Below are positions 55,665 to 63,894 of a DNA stretch of 64,000 bases, piece after piece; positions within the stretch are counted from its first letter, which is position 1, and every line of letters starts with the position of its first letter. Location: the NCBI RefSeq assembly GCF_023283985.1, contig NZ_JAKIKU010000005.1:304166-368165 (forward strand), read 5' to 3'. The stretch comes from Shewanella electrodiphila (lineage in GTDB: Bacteria > Pseudomonadota > Gammaproteobacteria > Enterobacterales > Shewanellaceae). The position numbers were made by a program, and so were the translations under genes. The notes beneath the pieces are model-generated. The model was not told the DNA's origin, did no database searches, and saw only the letters and a list, made by a program, of their open reading frames with translations.

Positions 55665-57392
55665 ATGAAAGCGCATAATATGGATTTTGATGTGATCGTC
55701 GTGGGTTCAGGTATGTCCGGTGGGATTGCAGCGAAAGAATTTTGTGAGAAAGGTTACAAAACTTTGGTACTTGATCGCGGTGAACCTATTGAACACGGCC
55801 AATATAAAACAGAAGGGTTAGCGCCTTGGCAATTGCCTTATCGGGGTGAAGTATTAACTGAATTTAAACTGCAGCAACATATTCAGAAAAACATCTATAT
55901 TTATAATGATTTTACCAAGCATCACTTGATTAACGATCTTGAAAACCCTTACGAACAAAAACAACCTTTCATTTGGTATCGAAGTGCAACCGTGGGTGGT
56001 AAGTCTTTAATTTGGGGGAGACAAAGTTATCGCTGGTGCGAACAAGACTTTAAAGCCAATAAACGAGACGGTCACGGTGTTGATTGGCCTGTTCGTTATC
56101 CAGATATTGCCCCTTGGTATGACCATATCGAACCCTTTGTCGGTATTTCTGGTAGCTATGAAAACTTGCCCCAATTACCAGATGGAAAATTTTTACCGCC
56201 TCAGTCTTTAAATGTGGTTGAACGTGACATGAAAGCCAAGGTTGAACAAGCCTATCCAGAACGGAAATTTATTCCTGCACGAATGGCAAACCTTAGCAAA
56301 GCCAATAAAGTTCACACCGATTTAGGCAGAGTGCAGTGTCAGGCTCGTAGTGAGTGCTCAAGAGGTTGTTCATTTGGTGGCTATTATTCTTCAAATTCGG
56401 CGGCGTTACCAGCAGCAAAACGGACTGGAAACCTGACACTTATCGCCAATGCTCAAGTGCAAGAGGTGCTCTATGATGACGTTGCCTGTAAAGCAACAGG
56501 AGTTCGTTATGTTGATAGTAAAACTGGAAAATCGCACAGTATCAGTGCGAAAGTAGTATTTATGTGCGCTTCTACCTTAGGTTCAGTTCAAATCCTACTC
56601 AATTCTAAATCGACTACATTTCCCAATGGTATTGGTAATCGATATGACATTCTGGGACGTTACATTATGGATCATTGTGGTGGCGGTGGCGCCAGCGGCA
56701 AAATATCTGGTTATTTAGACGATTATTATAAAGGTCGCCGTCCTGGAGGGGTATATATACCGCGGTTTAGAAACCTTGAGAATACGTTATCAATTGCTAA
56801 ATCTACCAATAACCAGACTGAAAACGGTTTTTTACGTGGTTATGGTTTTCAAGGTGGTGCCAGTCGCAGTGGTTGGCAATGGGCTAAAAATGGCCAAGGA
56901 GTAGGTGTTGATTTTAAAGCTAAGGTCAGCCAACCCGGTAATTGGTATTTCAGTATGTGGGGCTTTGGTGAAGTACTGCCTCGCTTTGAAAACAGAGTGA
57001 TGTTGCATTCCACTAAAACTGATCAATGGGGCTTGCCTATACTCGTGACAGATGTGGTCTATAAAGACAATGAGAAAAATATGGTCGATGACATGACCGC
57101 CACCGCTGTTGAAATCTTAGTAGCCGCAGGCCTTGAGGATATTAAAGGGTTTGAAGGCTATGCTCCTCCTGGAGGGGCAATACACGAAATGGGAGGATGC
57201 TGTATGGGTCACGATGTGACATCCTCATACCTGAATAAGTGGAATCAGTGCCATGAAGTGGCAAATTTATTTGTCACTGATGGTTCAGCATTTTCATCAA
57301 CCTCCTGCGTTAATCCATCCATTACCTTTATGGCATTTACCGCAAGAGCAGTTGATTATGCTGATAAACAGTTAAAAGCAGGAATACTTTAA
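55665..57392 (+). CDS. GMC-family oxidoreductase, large subunit
   Basis: A 575-residue flavoprotein of the glucose-methanol-choline family. The FAD motif is VIVVGSGMSGGIAAKEFCEKGYKTLVLDRG (in part). ATVGGKSLIWGRQSYRW is the family signature near residue 105, and the C-terminal active-site region is AIHEMGGCCMGHDVTSS followed by LFVTDGSAFSSTSCVNPSITFMAFTARAVDY (in part). It has no signal of its own and should be exported with the Tat-dependent small subunit. It would oxidise a sugar or polyol in the periplasm; the substrate is unknown. A broken ThuA gene follows. Confidence 0.87.
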   Translation: MKAHNMDFDVIVVGSGMSGGIAAKEFCEKGYKTLVLDRGEPIEHGQYKTEGLAPWQLPYRGEVLTEFKLQQHIQKNIYIYNDFTKHHLINDLENPYEQKQPFIWYRSATVGGKSLIWGRQSYRWCEQDFKANKRDGHGVDWPVRYPDIAPWYDHIEPFVGISGSYENLPQLPDGKFLPPQSLNVVERDMKAKVEQAYPERKFIPARMANLSKANKVHTDLGRVQCQARSECSRGCSFGGYYSSNSAALPAAKRTGNLTLIANAQVQEVLYDDVACKATGVRYVDSKTGKSHSISAKVVFMCASTLGSVQILLNSKSTTFPNGIGNRYDILGRYIMDHCGGGGASGKISGYLDDYYKGRRPGGVYIPRFRNLENTLSIAKSTNNQTENGFLRGYGFQGGASRSGWQWAKNGQGVGVDFKAKVSQPGNWYFSMWGFGEVLPRFENRVMLHSTKTDQWGLPILVTDVVYKDNEKNMVDDMTATAVEILVAAGLEDIKGFEGYAPPGGAIHEMGGCCMGHDVTSSYLNKWNQCHEVANLFVTDGSAFSSTSCVNPSITFMAFTARAVDYADKQLKAGIL

Positions 57393-57459
57393 ACAGTGAT
57401 AAAGCATGCAAGGTTAGAACATTATTTGGATAGATGAAAATATGATTGTGTTTTATTAA

Positions 57460-57822
57460 GTGATGTTAATCATCAGCTTGGCTTTAATACTTTTGTACAG
57501 TCCAGAGTTAGCAGCCAAGCAATTTACTGTGCTGTTATTTACCAAAATAGCGGGGTGGCATCATCAAAGTATTGTAGATGGGGTGAATGCCGTGAAAGTG
57601 CTGGCCGAAAAACATCACTTTGACTATGAATGGCATGAAGATGCTAATCAATTTACTGATAACAATTTAGCGCGCTTTTTACTCTCCGTATTTGGACTAA
57701 TTATCTGTTCTTTGGCATTCGTGGGCATACATCAACGTTTAGGTGTGGCCTTTATGCTAGTATCACAAGCTTGGGATTCAGCTTATAGCCTTTACTCACC
57801 TTATATAGTGGGTAGCACATGA
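57460..57822 (+). pseudogene. Truncated ThuA-domain gene fused to unrelated hydrophobic tail
   Basis: Residues 1-20 form a signal peptide. Residues about 21-73 are the N-terminal part of a ThuA (trehalose-utilisation-like) domain: KQFTVLLFTKIAGWHHQSIVDG then FDYEWHEDANQFTDNN. ThuA domains run to about 220 residues, but here the sequence breaks after NLARF and continues into LLSVFGLIICSLAFVGIHQRLG, a hydrophobic stretch that does not belong to the fold. The simplest reading is an internal deletion that joined two genes. ThuA proteins often sit beside GMC dehydrogenases, so the original gene fitted its place. Confidence 0.6.
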
Positions 57823-57912
57823 GTTTTACTGGTGCGGTTAGCTAATCAACTATTAAGCAAAATGGAGTTGTCTTTTGTATTCGTGAAACCGGATATGCGA
57901 ACATCATAATTT

Positions 57913-59523
57913 ATGAGTTTTAAATCAAACAAATACAGCATTGAATCTACAGATTATCAAATCGGACAGGATAATGTGACTAAATTGGGCATGGATGTTC
58001 ACAACACAGTTTTTACCGCTTCAGTCGGGCTCTCTCTTCTCTTCATCATCACCTTATTAGCACTTTCCCCAGCGGATGCCAAAGCTGCAATCGATTCAGT
58101 AAAAGGCGCAGTACTATCTAATTTCGATTTCCTTTTCATGTGGGGCGCAAACATAATGCTGCTGCTTGCAGTTGTTATTGCGTTTTCACCTTTAGGGAAA
58201 ATTCGTTTAGGTGGTGATAAAGCCAAGGCTGATTATTCCTTGGTATCCTGGATAGCCATGTTATTTGCTGCTGGTATGGGCATAGGCTTGATCTTTTGGG
58301 GTGTGGCTGAGCCAACTGCATTTTATACCAACTGGTTTGGCACCCCGTTAAATGTTGACCCATTTACCCCTGAAGGACGTGAAGTGTCATTAGGGGCGAC
58401 TGTTTTTCACTGGGGTTTTCATGCGTGGGCCATTTATGGCATGACAGCGCTTTGTCTTGCTTATTTTGTTTATAACAAAGGCCTGCCTTTATCGATGCGC
58501 TCGGTGTTCTATCCGTTACTAGGCGATAAGGTTTGGGGCAAAACAGGGGATGTCATTGATGTATTAACTGTGCTGGTGACTCTGTTTGGTTTAGCTACTT
58601 CGCTCGGTTTAGGCGGAACTCAAGCTGCAAGTGGTATCAGCCATGTGTTTGGCCTTGAAAATAATCTCTTTCTTCAGCAATTCATTATTATGTTGATCAT
58701 GGGATTAGCCATAGTCTCTGTACTTAGAGGGATGAATGGAGGTATAAAATTTTTAAGTAACCTTAATATGGTTATTGCCTTTGTCTTTATTATCTTTATT
58801 GCCGTGCTGAATTTCACAACGGTACTAGATTCAGTCGCTACAGCACTTACTGGTTACGTTAAAAATATCATTCCTTTGAGTCAATCTTCTGGTCGAGAAG
58901 ATACCACATGGTTACATGGTTGGACCGTTTTCTACTGGGCCTGGTGGGTCGCTTATGCTCCTTTCTTTGGTATGTTCGTGGCACGTATATCTAAGGGGCG
59001 CACTATTCGTCAGTTCCTTTTATGTGTATTGATAATACCAACAGCGGTGACATCAGCGTGGATGTCTATTTTTGGCGGTATCGCAATTCAACAAGTGATT
59101 GATAAAGTGGGGCAGTTAGGTATAGATCAAGGTATTGCTGACGTATCTTTGAGTTTGTTCTACATGTTAGAAGCTTACCCACTCGGAAATATATTATCGC
59201 TTATCGCAATCGCACTAATTATTGTTTTCTTTGTGACGACATTAGATTCAGGCTCAATTGTGATTGATGGCATGACTGCAGGTGGTAAGTTAGAAGTGCC
59301 TGATCGACAGAAAGTTGTTTGGGTCTTTATTTCTGGTGCCATTGCTATGGTAATGCTGTGGATTGGTGGTACTCAATCAATTCAAGCTCTACAGTCGATA
59401 ACAATTATTGCTGCGTTGCCATTTACTATTATCTTACTTTTAGCTTGCTTCAGTTTGATCAAAGGATTATTGACTGAAACTGATCGAAACAAGCAGATCG
59501 ATAATGTCAAAGAAGCAGCCTAA
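57913..59523 (+). CDS. BCCT-family transporter
   Basis: A 536-residue, 12-helix betaine/carnitine/choline transporter. Diagnostic stretches are AAGMGIGLIFWGVAEPTAFYTNW, GLGGTQAASGISHVFG and HGWTVFYWAWWVAYAPFFGMFVARISKGRTIRQF (the conserved Trp-rich helix 8; given in part). It takes up quaternary amines or related osmolytes with Na+ or H+. It is the last gene before the right tRNA-Ser array. Whether it serves osmotic protection or import of an algal methylamine for the neighbouring enzymes is unknown. Confidence 0.92.
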   Translation: MSFKSNKYSIESTDYQIGQDNVTKLGMDVHNTVFTASVGLSLLFIITLLALSPADAKAAIDSVKGAVLSNFDFLFMWGANIMLLLAVVIAFSPLGKIRLGGDKAKADYSLVSWIAMLFAAGMGIGLIFWGVAEPTAFYTNWFGTPLNVDPFTPEGREVSLGATVFHWGFHAWAIYGMTALCLAYFVYNKGLPLSMRSVFYPLLGDKVWGKTGDVIDVLTVLVTLFGLATSLGLGGTQAASGISHVFGLENNLFLQQFIIMLIMGLAIVSVLRGMNGGIKFLSNLNMVIAFVFIIFIAVLNFTTVLDSVATALTGYVKNIIPLSQSSGREDTTWLHGWTVFYWAWWVAYAPFFGMFVARISKGRTIRQFLLCVLIIPTAVTSAWMSIFGGIAIQQVIDKVGQLGIDQGIADVSLSLFYMLEAYPLGNILSLIAIALIIVFFVTTLDSGSIVIDGMTAGGKLEVPDRQKVVWVFISGAIAMVMLWIGGTQSIQALQSITIIAALPFTIILLLACFSLIKGLLTETDRNKQIDNVKEAA

Positions 59524-59526
59524 AAC

Positions 59527-59625
59527 TGTCAAGCCTTTTGGTTTAAGCTTTTTGGTTTAAGTCAATTGGGTTTGAATAGATTTGGCTTGAGCTGTTTTTA
59601 CTTGAGTAGATAGGTTTAAGTATAA
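59527..59625. repeat. Degenerate TTTGGTTTAAG tandem repeats
   Basis: TTTTGGTTTAAGC, TTTTTGGTTTAAGT, TTGGGTTTGAAT, TTTGGCTTGAGC, TTTACTTGAGT and ATAGGTTTAAGT follow each other in about 100 bases directly after the BCCT stop. No protein or hairpin role is evident. Confidence 0.55.
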
Positions 59626-59799
59626 GAACCAAATTAAATGATTTAGCGTTAATAAAACACATTTACTGGTTTTAACGTACGCCATGTGGTGTAAACCGTT
59701 AAAAAAACAGCATGGTGATGTTATGTTGAGCAAACGAGTCATTTAATTGAATTTATCACTTTACAGTGAACCCCGAGGACATTATTATTCTCGGCGTTC

Positions 59800-59890
59800 G
59801 GAGAGATGGCAGAGTGGTCGAATGCACCGGTCTTGAAAACCGGCATGGGTTTGTAGCCCATCTAGGGTTCAAATCCCTATCTCTCCGCCA
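59800..59890 (+). tRNA. tRNA-Ser (anticodon UGA), right copy
   Basis: Identical over all 91 nt to the copy at 7963, including the encoded CCA and long variable arm. The identity extends about 26 bases upstream and a few bases downstream (TATTTA). A terminator of the ggctcatca/tgatgagcc type follows at 59900-59932, different from that after the left copy. Confidence 0.97.
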
Positions 59891-60650
59891 TATTTAAGAC
59901 GAAAGGCTCATCAGAAATGATGAGCCTTTTTCGTTCTTGTGTATTTATAATTATACATGGGTTTGTAGTTCATCAATGTAGGGTTCTAATCCCTATCTCT
60001 CCGCCATATTTAGAAAAGCCCGCTATTTTATAGCGGGCTTTTAGCTTTGTTGAATTTGAGTTAGTTTGACGAGAGAGTTAAAAGGTTTGTAGCGCATCAG
60101 TGTAGGGTTCAACTCCTTATCTCTCCGCCATATTTAAAGAAGCCCGTTACTGCAAAGTAACGGGCTTTTTGCTATGTGGAAATTGAGTGAGTTCGGCAAG
60201 AGAATTAAAAGGTTTGTAGCGCATCAGTGTAGGGTTCAACTCCTTATCTCTCCGCCATATTTAAAGAAGCCCGTTACTGCAAAGTAACGGGCTTTTTGCT
60301 ATCTAGATATTAATAAATAAAACAACATAGGTTTGTAGCGCATCAATTTAGGGTTCAAATCCCTATCTCTCCGCCATATTTAAGACGAAAGGCTCATCAG
60401 AAATGATGAGCCTTTTTTCGTTCTTGTGTATTTATAATTAAACATGGGTTTGTAGTTCATCAATGTGGGCTTCCTCTTTCATAAATACGCTATCTCTCCG
60501 CCATATTTAGAAAAGCCCGCTAATTTATTAGCGGGCTTTTTGCTATCTAGAATTTAATATATAAAACAACATAGGTTTGTAGTTCATCAACATAGGGTTC
60601 CTCTTTCATAAATACGCTATCTCTTGGCATATGTATAAAAGCGCGAATTT
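59891..60650 (+). repeat. Right array of six tRNA-Ser 3'-end copies with terminator hairpins
   Basis: Six copies of the tRNA 3' part, each starting at GGTTTGTAG in the variable arm: 59959-60006, 60084-60130, 60211-60257, 60330-60376, 60446-60503 and 60574-60630. Each of the first five is followed by a hairpin with T-run (60013-60042, 60138-60170, 60265-60297, 60385-60417, 60510-60542); the sixth is degraded. Period is 112-127 bases. Units 60084 and 60211 are nearly identical with the same hairpin, a recent duplication. Unit 59959 keeps most of the tRNA T-arm and acceptor strand. The array ends 8 bases before the intI stop codon. Confidence 0.92.
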
Positions 60651-60657
60651 TTTATGT

Positions 60658-61625
60658 TTAATCACTCAACATATCCAGTGGGCTAATGGTTCCTGCATAA
60701 TGCTGGCCTAGCACATGCGTATAAATCTGAGTTGTGTTGACGTCATTATGCCCTAACAACTCCTGAACGCTGCGGATATCCCTGCCAGATTGTAATAAGT
60801 GGGTCGCAAAACTGTGCCTAAAGGTATGGCATGTCACGCGCTTAGTGATATCTGTTTTATGTACCGCATTAGCGAGTGACTTACGTATGACACTATGATG
60901 TAAATTATGTCGGCAAAGCGTTCCCGTATAGGGATTATTGACGATAGTTGTAGAAGAAAATATGAACATCCATCCAATTTGTTTAAATGCACTTGGGTAT
61001 TTTCGTTCCAATGCGTTGGGTAGGGATGGACCCACACCGATAAGGTTGTCTTTCTGTTGAACACTGATCGCACTTTCAATAAATTCACTAAGTTTGTCGA
61101 TGCATCTTTGGCTGAGAATGGTCTGTCTGTCTTTTCTGCCTTTACCGTTTCGAATGGTGAGTGATTGATGCACAATATCGATATCTTGTATTCGCAGACT
61201 CAAGCACTCAGAAATACGTATGCCACTTCCGTATAGCATTGCAATGATAAGGTTATCGCGGCCTTTAAGTTGACTCAATACCTTTGCCACTTCTGTTGTC
61301 GATAATACGGTTGGAAGCTGCCTTTGTTTACTTGCGTAACGAAAGCCTAAATCACCTAACGTTTGTTTTAAGTGTTTTTGATAAAGGTAAACTAATGCAT
61401 TGAGTGCCACTTTTTGTGTATTCACAGCGACATGACGGGAGTTTGCAAGATAGCTAAGGAACTGCGCGACTTCAATTGATCCCATCGTTTCCGGGTGTCG
61501 TTTATGTTGAAAGTTAATAAACGCCTTAATCCAATATAAATAGGCTTTTCGGTTCTTATGCTGTACCCACGCATTCGCATATTTTCTTGAACTTTACTGA
61601 GAAACGGGCTTGTCATTTTTGGCAT
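60658..61625 (-). pseudogene. intI: Integron integrase IntI with one frameshift
   Basis: Read across one frameshift this is about 322 residues, the normal IntI length. The C-terminal 275 residues are intact: first catalytic Arg in YGSGIRISECLSLR, the IntI-specific insertion ALERKYPSAFKQIGW, then CHTFRHSFATHLL, LLGHNDVNTTQIYTH with the nucleophile Tyr. The N-terminus MPKMTSPFLSKVQENMRMRGYS (shortened) is in another frame. The frames join at a four-A run (plus-strand TTTT 61546-61549), where one extra A would restore RTEKAYLYWIKAF. Either the gene is inactive, it uses -1 slippage at A-AAG, or the read has an indel. Transcribed away from the cassettes, as in all integrons. Confidence 0.88.
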
Positions 61626-61642
61626 GCTAAATAACTCTGTAA

Positions 61643-61658
61643 CTGTGTTTATATACAG
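61643..61658. promoter_or_regulatory. LexA (SOS) box in the intI promoter
   Basis: CTGTGTTTATATACAG matches CTGT-N8-ACAG exactly and lies 18 bases upstream of the intI start at 61625. SOS control of integron integrases is established for class 1 and Vibrio integrons. Confidence 0.75.
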
Positions 61659-61788
61659 TATTATTTATTTTTGCCATTTTTCAAGTGATAAAATGATTGC
61701 TTTATGCGCGTTTATCCTTGTGGTTTTTTAAATACTCACATATTATCAATAGCTTAATGTACTATTTATTTAAATAATAGGCTTGAAA

Positions 61789-61907
61789 AGTGCGCATGCG
61801 CATTTATCAAGAAGTGTATTAGCTATAATGTTAACTTTTACAATATTTTCAGGCAATTAGCTGTGCGCGTTTTTACTGGTCTAATGAGGTAAATGCGCAT
61901 GCGCACT
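61789..61907. repeat. Inverted pair of 18-bp TGCGCATGCGCA elements in the attI region
   Basis: AGTGCGCATGCGCATTTA (61789-61806) and its exact reverse complement (61890-61907) bracket 83 bases that include a TATAAT at 61824-61829, a possible cassette-promoter -10 element without a clear -35. Each arm also contains the 12-bp palindrome TGCGCATGCGCA. Confidence 0.6.
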
Positions 61908-61915
61908 ATACAAAT

Positions 61916-61922
61916 GTTAGGC
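61916..61922 (+). other. attI recombination core GTTAGGC
   Basis: GTTAGGC matches the GTTRRRY core and lies between intI and the first cassette, 6 bases before its ATG. The rest of attI should extend upstream but cannot be delimited by eye. Confidence 0.7.
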
Positions 61923-61927
61923 ATCAT

Positions 61928-62278
61928 ATGAAATCTCGCGTTATATTATTTGGAATGCTGTTAATTTCTTTTCATTCGTTTGGTGCGGAGTCTTTATCTT
62001 GTAATATTGGTCCAATTCATACCGAAATAGCTACTGCAAATTGGCAGGTAACATCGTGTAGTGATGGTAAATCACTAGTTTTTGCTACGATGAAAGACAA
62101 TCCAGCTATGCCTTTTATGTTCTTTATAAACCGAGCAGGAGAAAAGAAAAAAATATCAGGAGAAGGAAACGGGGCTAAAGAATATACTTCGAAAGCATTC
62201 AAAGAGCTTAAATTAATGTCTGAAATACAGCTTAATGAATTAGTTCAAGCTACCCAAGAAATAGGCAAGAGTAATTAA
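61928..62278 (+). CDS. Cassette 1: secreted protein of unknown function
   Basis: A 116-residue protein with a clear signal peptide (KSRVILFGMLLISFHSFGA). The mature part has two cysteines (LSCNIG and VTSCSDG), a likely disulfide, and a charged C-terminus ending IGKSN. It begins 6 bases after the attI core and ends 1 base before attC site 1, the tight fit typical of a mobile cassette. I do not recognise the family. Confidence 0.75.
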   Translation: MKSRVILFGMLLISFHSFGAESLSCNIGPIHTEIATANWQVTSCSDGKSLVFATMKDNPAMPFMFFINRAGEKKKISGEGNGAKEYTSKAFKELKLMSEIQLNELVQATQEIGKSN

Positions 62279-62279
62279 T

Positions 62280-62377
62280 GCCTAACAAGCTAATAAATAA
62301 GGACAAAAAACAGTTTGCTGTTTTCGTTCCTCAACATTTTAGCCAACAATTTTTTGCCCATTATTAGGGCGTTATGT
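62280..62377 (+). repeat. attC site 1
   Basis: From GCCTAAC (62280) to GTTATGT (62371-62377), 98 bases, with internal imperfect dyad (CAGTTTGCTG and AACATTTTAGCCAAC arms). It separates cassettes 1 and 2. Confidence 0.8.
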
Positions 62378-62392
62378 GTTTAGGGAGGTTGG

Positions 62393-62680
62393 GTGAATAA
62401 GCATCGGGATTGCAGCAATAGGCTAACATATGATTTTGATCAGATAGCCTCAAATGATTACCATAAAATCACTCAATCTGTTGTTAAAGAATTCAACTTA
62501 ATTTCCCATTCAGAGTTGACTCAGGGTCTTGACGAAACATTCCAAGAGTTTATCTTAAACCAATCAATTGTTGGCTTAGAGTGGGATATTTGGTCAGGTT
62601 ATATTGTTAATGCTAAAAATACTGATGCTGAGGCACTAGTAGATAAAATCGCTAATTACATCAGTGCTATAAACACATAA
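62393..62680 (+). CDS. Cassette 2: protein of unknown function
   Basis: A 95-residue acidic protein from a GTG start with AGGGAGG before it. There is no signal peptide or membrane helix; the sequence is mixed helix-type with GLEWDIWSGYIVNAKN near the middle. Its stop codon lies inside the R'' core of attC site 2. No family recognised. Confidence 0.7.
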   Translation: MNKHRDCSNRLTYDFDQIASNDYHKITQSVVKEFNLISHSELTQGLDETFQEFILNQSIVGLEWDIWSGYIVNAKNTDAEALVDKIANYISAINT

Positions 62681-62774
62681 CAAGCAAATTAATCAGGACA
62701 AATAACAGTTGGTTTTTGCTCCTGCGTCGCTTATTTTAACCAACTGATATTTGCCCATTATTTGGGCGTTAGCA
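62675..62774 (+). repeat. attC site 2
   Basis: From ACATAAC (62675) to GTTAGCA (62768-62774), 100 bases, with the same internal organisation as site 1. Its first bases overlap the cassette 2 stop. Confidence 0.8.
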
Positions 62775-62799
62775 GGTTAAGATAAACGGAGATTATTAA

Positions 62800-62964
62800 A
62801 TGGACTTTATTCTAAATATTCTAGTGGCATTAGGTTTAGTACCAGCAAAAGATTTAGCAGATTCAATGCAAAAATCAAAAACATTAACCGTTATGGTTAT
62901 AGTTGGGCTTATCTTATTTGGTGGTTTTGTTTTCTTTCTGTTTCATATGGCAGGTAATCAATAA
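62800..62964 (+). CDS. Cassette 3: 54-residue membrane protein
   Basis: A short frame of 54 codons from ATG 62800 to TAA 62964. It starts MDFILNILVALGLVPAKDL and has one strong transmembrane segment, VMVIVGLILFGGFVFFLF, followed by a five-residue tail. CGGAGA lies 10 bases upstream. It is the only frame that fits between attC sites 2 and 3, which supports it as the cassette's gene. It could be a toxin-like or regulatory small membrane protein; no family recognised. Confidence 0.65.
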   Translation: MDFILNILVALGLVPAKDLADSMQKSKTLTVMVIVGLILFGGFVFFLFHMAGNQ

Positions 62965-62985
62965 GCCTTCTATGGTGCAATAACC

Positions 62986-63089
62986 AGCTAACAAGGCAAA
63001 TAAAGTGGGACTGCTAACAGTTTGCTCGGTTCCGCTCCGCTTCACATTTTAGCAAACTATTAATCAGCCCCTTATTGTGGGCGTTATAT
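62986..63089 (+). repeat. attC site 3
   Basis: From AGCTAAC (62986) to GTTATAT (63083-63089), 104 bases, with internal arms containing CTAACAGTTTGCT and AGCAAACT. Confidence 0.8.
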
Positions 63090-63127
63090 GCCTAGGGTAC
63101 ATTTTGAGTCAAATTCATGAAAAGTTG

Positions 63128-63379
63128 ATGTTGAGTGGTAGTTGGATCTATGGTGGTATCGCTGAAATGGAAGTTCATATTATAAAAAGCAACTTTAAGC
63201 CGGGATCGGGTGACTACGAAGATGACCCAGAAGTTAGAGAAGATCAATTTGGAGAGTTTTATGATATTCATATTGGTAAATACATTAAAGGTGAGGCACA
63301 CCTTAGTGGAAGTTACACAAGTATCAATTCAGCAAAAGAGTATGCTTTAAAAGTTTGCCCATCATTGAATTGGGGCTAG
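63128..63379 (+). CDS. Cassette 4: protein of unknown function
   Basis: The ATG at 63128 gives 83 residues; in-frame TTG at 63104 or GTG at 63077 would extend it, but the latter starts inside attC site 3. The sequence LSGSWIYGGIAEMEVHIIKSNFKPGSGD followed by acidic YEDDPEVREDQFGEFYDIHIGKYIKGEAH (both in part) suggests a small beta-rich soluble protein. No family recognised. It ends 12 bases before attC site 4. Confidence 0.65.
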   Translation: MLSGSWIYGGIAEMEVHIIKSNFKPGSGDYEDDPEVREDQFGEFYDIHIGKYIKGEAHLSGSYTSINSAKEYALKVCPSLNWG

Positions 63380-63390
63380 GTGTTTTCAGC

Positions 63391-63489
63391 ATATAACAAG
63401 TTACTCAAACGGACGCTAAACAGTTGGCTAGCACTCGTTCCTCGTACATTTTAGCCAACTATTTCGCGCCGCTTAGTAAGGCGTTAGGC
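63391..63489 (+). repeat. attC site 4
   Basis: From ATATAAC (63391) to GTTAGGC (63483-63489), 99 bases, with arms CTAAACAGTTGGCTA and TTTTAGCCAACT. Confidence 0.82.
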
Positions 63490-63504
63490 AAACAAGGAGG
63501 TCTT

Positions 63505-63894
63505 GTGCCAATTACTATTTTTTACGCATCATTTCTCGCGTTATTTTACATCTATTTAAGCTTACGAATTATTGGTATTCGTAAAGAAGTCAGAGCATCA
63601 ATTGGTGATGGCGGGAGTAATAAGTTAAATCGTTCAATCAGAGTACATGCTAATTTTTCGGAGTATGTCCCTTTAACTTTATTACTTTTATATTTTCTTG
63701 AAACGTACAATGCTAATGCAATTGTTGTTCACGTACTAGCAGCACTTCTACTTATCGCAAGACTTGTCCATGCTTATGGCGTAAGTCAAACTGAAGAGAA
63801 CCTGAAGTTTAGAGTTTTTGGCATGTTTTCTACTATATGTGTGATTGTCGTGAGTTCAATATATTTAATGTTTCTAGGTGCAGGTATTGCCTAA
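63505..63894 (+). CDS. Cassette 5: MAPEG-family membrane protein
   Basis: 129 residues from a GTG at 63505 preceded by AAGGAGG; the longer frame from 63424 would lie within attC site 4. Four hydrophobic segments are visible. The MAPEG signature RSIRVHANFSEYVPLTLLLL matches the glutathione-binding RxxxNxxE-P region, and ARLVHAYGVSQ is the second conserved part. MAPEG proteins are trimeric membrane enzymes related to microsomal glutathione transferases. MAPEG genes are known passengers of marine integrons. Confidence 0.85.
   Translation: MPITIFYASFLALFYIYLSLRIIGIRKEVRASIGDGGSNKLNRSIRVHANFSEYVPLTLLLLYFLETYNANAIVVHVLAALLLIARLVHAYGVSQTEENLKFRVFGMFSTICVIVVSSIYLMFLGAGIA

Noticed and set aside
59891..60650. 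Regular direct repeats that could be taken for a CRISPR array
   Set aside because: The repeats are tRNA-Ser 3' segments, the intervening sequences are recurring terminator hairpins rather than unique spacers, and no cas genes are present.
63424..63504. Upstream extension of the MAPEG cassette gene
   Set aside because: It lies inside attC site 4 and has no ribosome site, whereas the GTG at 63505 follows AAGGAGG.
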